Below, piece by piece: positions 30,050 to 38,828 of a stretch of DNA of 64,000 nucleotides. Origin of the DNA: Bradyrhizobium sp. SZCCHNS1050 (GTDB lineage: Bacteria; Pseudomonadota; Alphaproteobacteria; Rhizobiales; Xanthobacteraceae); NCBI RefSeq assembly GCF_032484785.1, contig NZ_JAUETR010000001.1:1302001-1366000 (forward strand), read 5' to 3'. A program made the position numbers and the translations under genes. The notes under the pieces are model-generated. The model had not been told where the DNA came from. It saw only the letters and a list, made by a program, of their open reading frames with translations, and searched no databases. How positions within the stretch are numbered: the first letter of the stretch is position 1; each line of letters begins with the position of its first letter.

Positions 30050-32131
30050 TCAAGCCGCCTTGGCAACGTCGAGCAGGCCGCGCCGGCGCAGCAGCGCGTC
30101 GGGCTCGGGCTCGCGGCCGCGGAAGGCGATGTAGGCCGCTTCCGGATCGACCGAGCCGCCGGAGGCGTAGACATTGTCGTGGAGCCGCTTGGCGACCGCC
30201 GGGTCGAAGATGTTGCCGGCTTCCTCGAAGGCGCCGAAGGCATCCGCATCCATCACCTCCGACCACATGTAGCTGTAATAGCCCGCCGCATAATGGTCTC
30301 CCGAGAAGATGTGGCCGAATTGGGTCGGCCGGTGGCGCAGCGCGATCTCGGGCGGCATGCCGATCTTCTCCATCTCGGCCTTTTCGAAGGCGCGAACATC
30401 CTTGGAGGCCGCCGCCGGCTGGGTGTGGAACTCGAGGTCGATCAGCGCCGAGGAGACGAACTCGACGGTGGCAAAGCCCTGGTTGAAGCGGCGCGCGGCC
30501 AGGAAGCGGTCGAGCAGGTCCTGCGGCAGCGGCTCGCCCGTCTGGTAGTGGCGCGCGAAGGTTTGCAGCACCTCGGGACGCTCCTGCCAGTGCTCGTAGA
30601 GCTGCGACGGCAGCTCGACGAAGTCGGTGAACACCGCAGTGCCCGACAGCGACGGATAGGTCACGTTGGACAGGATGCCGTGCAGGCCGTGGCCGAACTC
30701 GTGGAACAGCGTGCGGGCATCGTCCGGCGACAGCAGCGACGGCTGTCCGTCGGCCCCCTTGGCGAAGTTGCAGACGTTGATGATCAAGGGCGCGGTGTCG
30801 CCGTCGAGCTTCTGCTGGTCGCGCAGCGAGGTCATCCAGGCGCCGGAGCGCTTCGACGAGCGGGCAAAGTAGTCGCCATAGAACAGCGCCTTGTGGCGGC
30901 CTCCCGCGTCCTTGATCTCCCAGACCCGGACGTCCGGATGCCAGACCGGGATGTCCTTGCGCTCGGCGAAGGTGATGCCGAACAGCCGGGTGGCGCAATC
31001 GAAGGCGGCCGCGATCATGTTGTCGAGCGAGAGATACGGCTTGATCGCGGCGTCGTCGAAGTTGGCCTTCGCCTGGCGCAGCTTCTCGGCGTAATAGCGC
31101 CAGTCCCAGGCCTCGAGCTTGAAGTTGCCGCCCTCCGCCGTGATCATCTCCTGCAGTTGATCGCGATCGGCCAGCGCCTTGGCGCGCGCCGGCTTCCAGA
31201 CGCGCTCCAGCAGCCCGCGCACGGCCTCCGGCGTCTTCGCCATGGAATCCTCGAGGCGATAGGCGGCGAAGTTGGGAAAGCCCATGATCCTGGCGGCCTG
31301 CTCGCGCAAGGACAGGATCTCGCCGATGACGGCGTTGTTGTCGTTGGAATTGCCATTGTCGCCCCGCGCGGTGAAGGCCTTGAACACCTTCTCGCGCAGG
31401 TCGCGCCTGCCTGAGCTCTGCAGGAACGGCTCGACCGACGAGCGCGACAGGGTCACGATCGCCTTGCCGGGCATGCCGCGCTCATCCGCCGCAGCCTTGG
31501 CGGCAGCCACGAAGCTCTCGGACAGGCCGGCGCGGTCGTCCTCGCCGAGCTCGAGGTACCAGTCCTGCTCGTCGCCGAGCACGTGATGGCTGAAGGTGGT
31601 GCCGAGCTGGGCGAGCTTCTCGTTGATCTCGGCCATCCGCACCTTGTCGTCGTCCGAGAGGCCGGCGCCGGCACGGCGGAAGCGGGTGTAGGTGCGCTCC
31701 AGCAGCCGCTGCTCCTCGCCGGTGAGCTTGAGGTCCTTGCGATTGTCGTAGAGCAGCGCGATGCGGCCAAACAGCACGGCATTCATCATGATCGGGTTCC
31801 AGTGCCGCGCCATCCGCAGCGACACGTCCTTGTCGATCTCCAGAATCGCCGGGTTGGAATGCGCCGACACCAGATCGTAGAAGACAGCCGCGACCTTCGA
31901 CAGCAGCTTGCCCGAGCGCTCCAGCGCCGTGATGGTGTTGGCGAAGTCCGGCTCGGCCGGATCATGGGTAATCGCGGTGATTTCGGCGGCGTGGTCGGCG
32001 AAGGCGCGCTCGAAGGCCGGCAGGAAGTGCTCGGGTTTGATCGCGTCGAAGGGCGGTGTCTGGTGCGGGGTCTCCCAGGCCACGAGCAGCGGATTGGTCT
32101 GGGCGTCGATCACAGCGGTGGTGTCTGACAT
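30050..32131 (-). CDS. M3-family oligopeptidase (oligopeptidase A/Dcp type)
   Basis: 693-residue cytoplasmic zinc metallopeptidase degrading short peptides. The active site HEFGH has His477, Glu478 and His481, with the third ligand Glu in FTDFVELPSQLYEHW. Length and the whole-helical character fit PrlC/Dcp. It is the first gene of a three-gene run with the DUF1007 protein and NicO transporter, with a one-base gap; the link between peptidase and metal transport is unexplained, though the enzyme is itself metal-dependent. ATG 32131 opens the gene. Confidence 0.92.
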   Translation of the reverse strand: MSDTTAVIDAQTNPLLVAWETPHQTPPFDAIKPEHFLPAFERAFADHAAEITAITHDPAEPDFANTITALERSGKLLSKVAAVFYDLVSAHSNPAILEIDKDVSLRMARHWNPIMMNAVLFGRIALLYDNRKDLKLTGEEQRLLERTYTRFRRAGAGLSDDDKVRMAEINEKLAQLGTTFSHHVLGDEQDWYLELGEDDRAGLSESFVAAAKAAADERGMPGKAIVTLSRSSVEPFLQSSGRRDLREKVFKAFTARGDNGNSNDNNAVIGEILSLREQAARIMGFPNFAAYRLEDSMAKTPEAVRGLLERVWKPARAKALADRDQLQEMITAEGGNFKLEAWDWRYYAEKLRQAKANFDDAAIKPYLSLDNMIAAAFDCATRLFGITFAERKDIPVWHPDVRVWEIKDAGGRHKALFYGDYFARSSKRSGAWMTSLRDQQKLDGDTAPLIINVCNFAKGADGQPSLLSPDDARTLFHEFGHGLHGILSNVTYPSLSGTAVFTDFVELPSQLYEHWQERPEVLQTFARHYQTGEPLPQDLLDRFLAARRFNQGFATVEFVSSALIDLEFHTQPAAASKDVRAFEKAEMEKIGMPPEIALRHRPTQFGHIFSGDHYAAGYYSYMWSEVMDADAFGAFEEAGNIFDPAVAKRLHDNVYASGGSVDPEAAYIAFRGREPEPDALLRRRGLLDVAKAA

Positions 32132-32263
32132 CGGCTGGGGTCCGTCCTCTCCCGGAAGTTCGATGCGCCCCTCATATCATGGAGCTGGCTCTTTTTGGGT
32201 CATTTCCCCTTGAAGGGCCGGGCCTTTTCGGAGAGATTGCGGCCCGCAACAGGACCCTGGACC

Positions 32264-32524
32264 ATGAACGCAGAGACCACCTCCAAAGCCGGCCGCCAGA
32301 TCGCCTGGCCGACCGTGATCACCGTCATCTCGGCGGCGATCCTGATCGGTGCCGAAGTGTTCGGTGCGGCCTTCGCCGGCGGCTGGGCGCTCGCGATTCT
32401 GTTCGGGCTCGGCGATGGCGGCGCGCACATCGTTCAGGCCGTGCTGTTCGCGATCGGCGTGTTCGTGATGATCGGCTTCATCCGCGGCGCGCAGCGCATC
32501 GAGCCGTTCACCAGGCGCGCGTGA
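32264..32524 (+). CDS. Small membrane protein (86 aa)
   Basis: 86 residues with two hydrophobic segments (about 14-46 and 53-73) rich in Gly and Ala; predicted inner-membrane protein of unknown function. ATG 32264 is used with AGGA about nine bases upstream; a frame opening at 32195 would add 23 residues lacking membrane-protein character. Codon use fits the genome. Confidence 0.65.
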   Translation: MNAETTSKAGRQIAWPTVITVISAAILIGAEVFGAAFAGGWALAILFGLGDGGAHIVQAVLFAIGVFVMIGFIRGAQRIEPFTRRA

Positions 32525-32699
32525 ACAGCGTAAAAACACTGTCCTGCAAGCGTGAGCGCGTTACGAAAGTTTAAGCTCGCTTAACGTTCGTTCAGACATC
32601 AGCGCGGCATGTGTGTCGCGTAAGCACAGATTAGGGAAATCTTTCCCGGCGCCCAAAAATTCCTTGCGAACGAAATTCAAAACGCTTATTTCCGCTTCT

Positions 32700-33195
32700 G
32701 CCCAATTTCGCACGTGCCTGTGGTCGTGTGTCAGTCGGTAGGTATCCGGACAAGAGGCCGGACAGCCGCCAAGGGATGAGGAACCGAGGGGCCCTCGGAT
32801 CGTTGCGATCAAGATCACCATGATCGAGATCGTCATGCTCCAGAGCCCAGCATCTCTCTCAAGAGATGCCGCTGAAGGTCACCCCATCTTTTGCAACCGT
32901 GACTGGCAGCCGGAGGCGAACCGGCGCACCCCGCTCTCAACGGGGGACGCGACTTAAAGCAACGACGGATCGGGCTTTTTTGGTCTCTACCGGCAGTCCA
33001 AAGCCGGCGCGGGCTACTGAAAAGGCTTGTCCTTCATTGCCAGGTGTGCGGGCGGGAAATTCCCAACCAATCCACGGCAGCACAATTCGGCTACGGGTTC
33101 GAGGTTTTGTCGCCTTTCCATCGGGCGGCAACGCCAAGGCACCCGTGTCGGGATCATTTTGAACGGGTCTCCGTCGCTGGGGCCGTTTGGAGGGT
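32700..33195 (+). ncRNA. Structured leader upstream of ornithine decarboxylase (speF-type candidate)
   Basis: A 670-base gap with no gene precedes the decarboxylase. It contains ordered hairpins: CCGAG/CTCGG (32784-32798), CATCTCT/AGAGATG around CTCA (32851-32868), CCCCG/CGGGG (32929-32945) followed by GGGC and six T (to about 32979). Alphaproteobacterial ornithine decarboxylase genes are known to carry the long speF leader RNA (Rfam), so this is a probable member. A covariance-model match was not run. The stretch 32525-32700 is AT-rich and likely holds the promoter. Confidence 0.45.
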
Positions 33196-33198
33196 GCT

Positions 33199-34341
33199 AT
33201 GACCGAACGTATCCGGGAATTCCTGCGCAACCGCCGCGAGGAAGGTCTGGACCACGAGCCCTGTCTCGTCGTCGACCTCGAGATCGTGCGCGACAACTAC
33301 ATGAGCTTCGCTCGCGCGCTGCCGGACAGCCGCGTGTTCTATGCGGTCAAGGCCAACCCGGCGCCGGAAGTGCTGTCGCTGCTCGCCTCGCTCGGCTCCT
33401 CCTTCGACACGGCGACGGTCGCCGAGATCGAGATGGCGCTGGCCGCCGGCGCGACGCCTGACCGCATCTCCTATGGCAACACCATCAAGAAGGAGCGGGA
33501 CATCGCGCGCGCTTATGCGCTCGGCATCCGCCTGTTCGCGGTCGACTGCGCCGCCGAGGTCGAGAAGATCGCGCGCGCAGCGCCCGGCGCCAAGGTGTTC
33601 TGCCGCATCCTGTACGATTGCGCCGGCGCCGAATGGCCCCTGTCGCGCAAGTTCGGCTGCGATCCGGAGATGGCTGTGGAAGTGCTGGACCTGGCCAAGC
33701 GGCTGGGCCTGGAGCCGTGCGGCATCTCGTTCCATGTCGGCTCGCAGCAGCGCAAGGTGAAGGCGTGGGACCGCGCGCTGGCGATGGCCTCGACGGTGTT
33801 CCGCGACTGCGCCGAGCGCGGCATCAACCTGACCATGGTCAACATGGGCGGGGGCTTCCCGACCAAGTACCTGAAGGACGTGCCGCCGGTCGTGCAGTAC
33901 GGCCGCTCGATCTTCCGCGCGCTGCGCAAGCATTTCGGCAACCAGATCCCGGAGACGATCATCGAGCCGGGCCGTGGCATGGTCGGCAACGCGGGGATCA
34001 TCGAGTCGGAAGTGGTGCTGATCTCGAAGAAGAGCGACGAGGACGAGCTGCGCTGGGTCTATCTCGACATCGGCAAGTTCGGCGGCCTCGCCGAGACGAT
34101 GGACGAGTCGATCCGCTACGCGATCCGCACCCCGCATGAGGGCGCGGAGATGACCCCGTGCGTGCTCGCCGGCCCGACCTGCGATTCGGCCGACGTGATG
34201 TACGAGAAGCTGCCGTATCCGCTGCCGGTGACGCTCTCGATCGGCGACAAGGTGCTGATCGAGGGGACCGGGGCCTATACGTCGACCTATGCGTCGGTGG
34301 CCTTCAACGGCATCCCCCCGCTGAAGACCTATCACATCTGA
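33199..34341 (+). CDS. Ornithine/lysine decarboxylase, fold III, PLP-dependent
   Basis: 380-residue alanine-racemase-fold decarboxylase making putrescine (or cadaverine). PLP is bound by Lys51 in FYAVKANP; other signatures are the HVGSQQ motif, the phosphate-binding Gly loop MGGGFPTKY, EPGRGMVGNAG and the catalytic Cys328 in GPTCDSAD. ATG 33199 has GGAGGG (33188-33193) upstream. Homospermidine synthase lies 1.5 kb downstream on the same strand, so the two supply homospermidine, the usual rhizobial polyamine. A long structured leader precedes the gene. Confidence 0.93.
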   Translation: MTERIREFLRNRREEGLDHEPCLVVDLEIVRDNYMSFARALPDSRVFYAVKANPAPEVLSLLASLGSSFDTATVAEIEMALAAGATPDRISYGNTIKKERDIARAYALGIRLFAVDCAAEVEKIARAAPGAKVFCRILYDCAGAEWPLSRKFGCDPEMAVEVLDLAKRLGLEPCGISFHVGSQQRKVKAWDRALAMASTVFRDCAERGINLTMVNMGGGFPTKYLKDVPPVVQYGRSIFRALRKHFGNQIPETIIEPGRGMVGNAGIIESEVVLISKKSDEDELRWVYLDIGKFGGLAETMDESIRYAIRTPHEGAEMTPCVLAGPTCDSADVMYEKLPYPLPVTLSIGDKVLIEGTGAYTSTYASVAFNGIPPLKTYHI

Positions 34342-34386
34342 TCCGGCGGCCCTCGCCCGCGCGCGGGTGAGACGGGCAAGAGCCTC

Positions 34387-34433
34387 GGGTGGGGCTTTCC
34401 CCACCCCGACCCTCCCCCGCAAGCGGGGGAGGG
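34387..34433. repeat. Two adjacent GC-rich hairpins after the decarboxylase
   Basis: GGGTGGGG/CCCCACCC around CTTT (34387-34406), then CCCTCCCCCGC/GCGGGGGAGGG around AA (34410-34433). Likely stops or stabilises transcripts of the upstream gene; also looks like a repeated intergenic unit. No T-run follows. Confidence 0.6.
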
Positions 34434-34517
34434 AGCGATAGATCGTCACCTTCAACCTGACATCACGTGTTTGCGCGCGGGCGAAGGCTTGCCGCGCAGG
34501 CCGGGGACTGACGTGCC

Positions 34518-35111
34518 ATGACCGCTTTTCGCATCCCTTCGACTGCGCCCTCTCGGACTGCCGCTCCGTTCGTGATCCGCAGCGAACGGGCCTCCGACGT
34601 CGCAGCGCGCGAGACGCTGCTCGACCTGTGCTTTGGCGAGAATCGCCATGAGCGCACCTGCCAGCGCCTGCGCGACGGACGCGCGCCCGCCGCGGGCCTC
34701 GCTTTGTCGGCGGTGCGCGGCGGCGCGCTGGTGGGAACGCTGCGGTTGTGGCACGTCAGCGCCGGCGGACGCGACGCGCTGATGCTGGGGCCGCTGGCGG
34801 TCGCGGCCGAGGCGCGCCGTCTCGGCGTTGGCGCTGCACTGATGAATGCCGCGCTGATGATCGCGGCGTCGCGCGGCCATGGCGCCGTGATCCTGCTCGG
34901 CGATGCGCCCTATTACGCCCGCTTCGGCTTCTCGGTCGCGCAGACCGCCGCGCTGGAGCTGCCCGGCCCGTTCGAACGCGCGCGGCTGCTCGGGCTCGAG
35001 CTGGTCGAAGGCGCGCTGGACGGCGCGTCGGGCATGATCGTCGCGACCGGCGCTGCCGAACGCAAGGCCCGCCGCTCGCGTCGCGAGCGGCCGCTGCGAT
35101 GCGCAGCGTGA
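34518..35111 (+). CDS. GNAT-family N-acetyltransferase
   Basis: 197-residue acetyl-CoA-dependent acetyltransferase. The acetyl-CoA pyrophosphate loop is LGVGAALMNAALMIA after LGPLAVAAEARR; the YYARFGFS segment is the usual GNAT strand-turn end, close to YhbS-like proteins. Placed between the decarboxylase and homospermidine synthase, a role in polyamine acetylation is conceivable but not shown. Ribosome-binding site is weak. Confidence 0.85.
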   Translation: MTAFRIPSTAPSRTAAPFVIRSERASDVAARETLLDLCFGENRHERTCQRLRDGRAPAAGLALSAVRGGALVGTLRLWHVSAGGRDALMLGPLAVAAEARRLGVGAALMNAALMIAASRGHGAVILLGDAPYYARFGFSVAQTAALELPGPFERARLLGLELVEGALDGASGMIVATGAAERKARRSRRERPLRCAA

Positions 35112-35260
35112 AGACCAGGGCGGCGACAGCGCCGCAGCGGCGGACACTGCTGCCGACGCTCCTGCTGATCCTGCTCGGGATCATGATCGTCCGCGACATC
35201 GTGGTCAGGCGCTGGTCCAGCACGCCGCCCGCCGGACCTGACGTCACCCACCCGCGTTAG
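35099..35260 (+). CDS. Small single-pass membrane protein (53 aa)
   Basis: 53 residues starting at ATG 35099, overlapping the end of the acetyltransferase gene by 13 bases in another frame. A basic N-terminus precedes one hydrophobic helix (LLPTLLLILLGIMIVRDIVV) and a short polar tail. The overlap suggests translational coupling. No known family; could be a real small protein or a chance frame, the helix argues for real. Confidence 0.5.
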   Translation: MRSVKTRAATAPQRRTLLPTLLLILLGIMIVRDIVVRRWSSTPPAGPDVTHPR

Positions 35261-35357
35261 GCATGCCGGCAGGCCGCGTCCTGCCCGCCCCGCCAGGGGT
35301 TGCGCAGGTGCAGCAAAAGCTCTTTAACCCCCGAAAAATCCCCCCACGAGGTCCGCC

Positions 35358-35747
35358 ATGTCCCGCCGCCTGATCTCTACCGGATCACCGTTCGAGAAGA
35401 CCGCCGGTTACAGCCGCGCCGTCATCGATGGCGACTTCGCCTTCGTCGCCGGCACCACCGGCTATGACTACACCACCATGACGATGCCGGCCGATGTCAC
35501 GAGCCAGTCACGCAACTGCTTCAAGACCATCGCCGCTGCCCTGCAGGAGGGCGGCTTCGAGATGGCCGATATCGTCCGCGCGACCTACTACCTGACCGAC
35601 GTCAACGACGCCGATGCCCATTTTGCGGTCTGCGGCGAAGTCCTCGGCGACATCCGCCCCGCCGCAACGCTGCTGGTCGTCGCGGCGCTGCTCAAGCCGG
35701 AGATGAAGGTGGAAATCGAAGTCACCGCCAAGCGCCGCAGCCGCTAA
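35358..35747 (+). CDS. RidA/YjgF-family protein
   Basis: 129-residue member of the RidA family, which hydrolyses reactive enamine/imine intermediates from PLP enzymes. The arginine that binds the carboxylate is in DIVRATYYLTDV and the GDIRPAATLLVV segment is typical of the C-terminus. GAGG lies before ATG 35358. Neighbours include a PLP decarboxylase, which fits a damage-control role, but this subgroup is not the archetypal RidA clade. Confidence 0.88.
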   Translation: MSRRLISTGSPFEKTAGYSRAVIDGDFAFVAGTTGYDYTTMTMPADVTSQSRNCFKTIAAALQEGGFEMADIVRATYYLTDVNDADAHFAVCGEVLGDIRPAATLLVVAALLKPEMKVEIEVTAKRRSR

Positions 35748-35820
35748 CGCGGCGCGGCATCCGAGGGCGGCGCGCCGCCTGAATCCATCCATCCCACGCA
35801 CCTTTCGCGGAGAACCATTC

Positions 35821-37245
35821 ATGAGCTCGCAGATCCACGCGAAGATCACCGGCCCCATCGTGATGATCGGCTTCGGCTCGATCGGCAAGGGCACCCTGCC
35901 CCTGATCGAACGCCATTTCGACTACGACAAGAGCCGCTTCGTCATCATCGATCCGCATGACGACGGCGCGCTGGCGAAGAAGCATGGCGTCCGCTTCATC
36001 CAGCAGGGCGTGACCCGCGACAATTACCGCGAGCTGCTGGTGCCGCTGCTCACCGAAGGCGGCGGCCAGGGCTTCTGCGTGAACCTGTCGGTCGACACCT
36101 CCTCGGTCGACCTCATGACCATGTGCCGCGAGATCGGCGCGCTCTACATCGACACCGTGGTCGAGCCGTGGGCCGGCTTCTATTTCGACAAGCAGATGGG
36201 CGTCGAGCAGCGCTCCAACTACGCGCTGCGCGAGACGCTGTTGGCTGCCCGCCGCAAAAGCCCCGGCGGCACCACCGCCGTCTCGACCTGCGGCGCCAAT
36301 CCCGGCATGGTGTCCTGGTTCGTCAAGCAGGCGCTGCTCGACATCGCCAAGGACACCAACACCGAGATCGTCGAGCCGAAGAGCCGCGAGGGCTGGGCGC
36401 AGCTGATGCAGAAGCTCGGCGTCAAGGGCGTCCACATCGCCGAGCGCGACACGCAGCGCTCGAAGAATCCGAAGCCGATGGACGTGTTCGTCAACACCTG
36501 GTCGGTCGAGGGCTTCGTCTCGGAGGGCATGCAGCCGGCCGAGCTCGGCTGGGGCACGCACGAGACATGGATGCCGGAGAACGGCCGCCGCCACAGCGAA
36601 GGCTGCGGTGCCGCGATCTATCTGCTGCAGCCGGGCGCCAATACCCGCGTGCGCTCGTGGTGTCCGACGCCGGGCGCGCAATACGGCTTCCTGGTGACCC
36701 ACAATGAGTCGATCTCGATCGCCGACTACTACACCGTGCGCGACGGCGACAAGGTGGTGTACCGCCCGACCTGCCACTACGCCTATCACCCGGCCAATGA
36801 CGCGGTGCTGTCGCTGCACGAGATCTTCGGCGCCACCGGCAAGATGCAGGGAAAGTGGCACATCCTCGACGAGAACGAGATCGTCGACGGCATCGACGAA
36901 CTCGGCGTGCTGCTCTACGGCCACGGCAAGAACGCCTATTGGTACGGCTCGCAGCTCTCGATCGAGGAGACCCGCCGCATCGCGCCGTACCAGAACGCGA
37001 CCGGCATGCAGGTGTCATCCGCCGTGCTCGCCGGCATGGTGTGGGCGCTGGAAAACCCGACCGCCGGCATCGTCGAGGCCGACGAGATGGACTTCCGCCG
37101 CTGCCTGGAGATCCAGTCGCCCTATCTCGGCCCGGTGAAGGGCTACTACACGGATTGGACCCCGCTGAACGACCGCCCGGGGCTTTTCCCGGAGGATATC
37201 GACACGTCGGATCCCTGGCAGTTCCGCAACATCCTGGTGCGGTGA
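35821..37245 (+). CDS. hss: Homospermidine synthase
   Basis: 474-residue NAD-dependent enzyme joining two putrescines into homospermidine. The N-terminal Rossmann motif is IGFGSIGKGTLPLI (residues about 16-29); VSTCGANPGMVSWFVKQALL and GWGTHETWMPENGRRH are characteristic blocks of bacterial HSS. Length is normal. It uses the product of the ornithine decarboxylase encoded 1.5 kb upstream. Genes between (acetyltransferase, RidA) share the strand, but gaps of 70-100 bases leave open whether all are one transcript. Confidence 0.96.
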   Translation: MSSQIHAKITGPIVMIGFGSIGKGTLPLIERHFDYDKSRFVIIDPHDDGALAKKHGVRFIQQGVTRDNYRELLVPLLTEGGGQGFCVNLSVDTSSVDLMTMCREIGALYIDTVVEPWAGFYFDKQMGVEQRSNYALRETLLAARRKSPGGTTAVSTCGANPGMVSWFVKQALLDIAKDTNTEIVEPKSREGWAQLMQKLGVKGVHIAERDTQRSKNPKPMDVFVNTWSVEGFVSEGMQPAELGWGTHETWMPENGRRHSEGCGAAIYLLQPGANTRVRSWCPTPGAQYGFLVTHNESISIADYYTVRDGDKVVYRPTCHYAYHPANDAVLSLHEIFGATGKMQGKWHILDENEIVDGIDELGVLLYGHGKNAYWYGSQLSIEETRRIAPYQNATGMQVSSAVLAGMVWALENPTAGIVEADEMDFRRCLEIQSPYLGPVKGYYTDWTPLNDRPGLFPEDIDTSDPWQFRNILVR

Positions 37246-37270
37246 CTGGCTGGGCCGCACTCCCTCCTCC

Positions 37271-37353
37271 GTCATGGCTGGGCTTGACCCGGCCATCCAC
37301 GAAGCCGCGCAGTTGAACGACGTGGATGCCCGGGGCAAGCCCCGGGCATGACG
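37271..37353. repeat. Intergenic palindromic repeat (family C-like)
   Basis: GTCATGGCTGGGCTTGACCC at the start pairs with GGGGCAAGCCCCGGGCATGAC at the end through imperfect arms, with inner GGCCATCCAC / GTGGATGCCC. Lies between convergent genes. Confidence 0.7.
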
Positions 37354-37404
37354 ACGTGGAAGCAGCACGCGAACTCTCTCGCGCTCTGCCGTTGCTACAG
37401 CGAG

Positions 37405-37725
37405 CTACTTCCGCTCCATCGTCGGCGCGACCTTCTCGGCCGGGGCCGGCGGCAGCGCCGGCTCGGCGCCTTCCTTTTGAGCTTCCACGTCAGGGCGCGC
37501 GGGCTCTGGCGCCGGCGTCGTCGGGCGCGTGCCGCCGGGCTTGGACTCGGCCGGGGTCGCTGACGGTTCAGGCGAGGCCGAGGGCGTCGCCTGCGCAACC
37601 TGGTCGAGGTGATTGGCCTTGATCTCGGTCAGCGAGACCACGGCCACGAGCACGCCGAGGACGAACAGGCCCGCCGCCAGCAGCATGTCCCGGCGCAACG
37701 TCTGTTTACTGTTGATCGAGGCCAT
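37405..37725 (-). CDS. Small membrane-anchored proline-rich protein
   Basis: 106 residues: a basic N-terminus, one membrane helix (residues 14-31, MLLAAGLFVLGVLVAVVSL), and an exported-looking tail made of Pro, Ala, Glu, Ser and Thr without fold. Function unknown. The gene lies 84 bases downstream of the WD40 gene on the same strand and could be the end of that operon. Confidence 0.6.
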   Translation of the reverse strand: MASINSKQTLRRDMLLAAGLFVLGVLVAVVSLTEIKANHLDQVAQATPSASPEPSATPAESKPGGTRPTTPAPEPARPDVEAQKEGAEPALPPAPAEKVAPTMERK

Positions 37726-37808
37726 GGCTTGTCATCCGCATCCTACGTGTGCGGAACAACGGTCACGCGCCTGCGAGGTTCCATCGGGGTCTGCGTCCCA
37801 GTGCTTCA

Positions 37809-38828
37809 TCAGAGCCGCAGCAGCCCGGCCTCGCCACTTTCATCGGAGAAAGCGAGCCACGTTCCCGCAGCATTCCAGCCCAGCGCCACGATCGGCGGCG
37901 TCTCGTTCCGCCGCACCAGGATCTCGGCGCCGTCCTGCATCCGCACCATCAGCACGGTGCCGTCCTCGTAGCCGCAGGCCAGGATGTCCTGCTTGGGATG
38001 GCAGGCGACCGCGGTGACCTTGGCCTTCATCGGCGCCAGCATCGCCGGCTCCTTGCCCATCGGGCCGTCCTTGCCGACGAACGGCCAGAGGATGACCATG
38101 TCGGCACCCGAGGTCGCCAGGAAGCGTCCGCCGCTGCCCCAGGACATCGACTTCACCCGCGAGGGGTAACCGGTCATCCGCATGTGCCGGCTATCAGCGA
38201 GCCGCCAGCCATGCAGCGCCGGCTCGTGCATCGCGGTGACCAGGAACTTGTTGTCCGGGCTGAAGGTGACGGCGTGATGCGAGCCGGCCCAGCCGAGGAA
38301 TTCCGGCTCGCCCGCCATGTTCGGAAACCACAAGGTGGCGCCGTTGTAATGCGCGATCGCAAGCCGCAGGCCCTTCGGCGCGAACGCCAACCCGCCCGCG
38401 GTCGAGGGCACCTCGAGCGACTTCTCCTCGCCCTTGGGCTGACGCACGAACGCGGTCTTGCCGACCGACCAGGCGATCGCACCGTCCGGATGAAGGGCAA
38501 CGTTGTCGATCCAGCGCCGCTTCGGATCGGTCACGAGCACGCTCACGCTGCCCGCCTTGTCGAGCGACGAGACCTTGCCGTCATCGCCGCCGATCAGGAT
38601 GCGCGATCCGTCCGACACCGCGGACAGGATGCCGCCGCCGGTGACATCCACCTTGCTGATCTCGCCGTCGCCGTCGACGACAGCGACACTCTCCTCGGTG
38701 CCGACGAAGGCGGCGCGATCGCCGAGATAGTGCACGGCCGTGACGGCCATGCCGAGCGAGACCGGCTTCACCTTGTCGGTGACGGAGACGATCGATGCGG
38801 CCTCGCCGCCCTGGTCGAACGACGTCAT
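37809..38828 (-). CDS. WD40-repeat protein coupled to the COG0523 GTPase
   Basis: 339-residue beta-propeller protein; about seven blades can be followed (VTAVHYLGDRAAFVGTEESV, VSSLDKAG, HHAVTFSPDNKFLVTAMHEPALHGW, VKSMSWGSGGRFLATSGADMVILWPF, VTAVACHPKQDILACGYEDGTVLMVRM). No signal peptide, so cytoplasmic. Its ATG (38828) shares a base with the GTPase stop (TGATG), showing strict translational coupling. A propeller encoded with a zinc metallochaperone GTPase suggests a partner or client platform; this is inference. Confidence 0.85.
   Translation of the reverse strand: MTSFDQGGEAASIVSVTDKVKPVSLGMAVTAVHYLGDRAAFVGTEESVAVVDGDGEISKVDVTGGGILSAVSDGSRILIGGDDGKVSSLDKAGSVSVLVTDPKRRWIDNVALHPDGAIAWSVGKTAFVRQPKGEEKSLEVPSTAGGLAFAPKGLRLAIAHYNGATLWFPNMAGEPEFLGWAGSHHAVTFSPDNKFLVTAMHEPALHGWRLADSRHMRMTGYPSRVKSMSWGSGGRFLATSGADMVILWPFVGKDGPMGKEPAMLAPMKAKVTAVACHPKQDILACGYEDGTVLMVRMQDGAEILVRRNETPPIVALGWNAAGTWLAFSDESGEAGLLRL

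Noticed and set aside
32570..32590. CtrA site TTAA...TTAA
   Set aside because: Spacing is six rather than seven bases and no cell-cycle gene is adjacent.
33090..33115. GGGTTCGAGG resembling a tRNA T-arm
   Set aside because: No matching D-arm, anticodon stem or acceptor stem around it.
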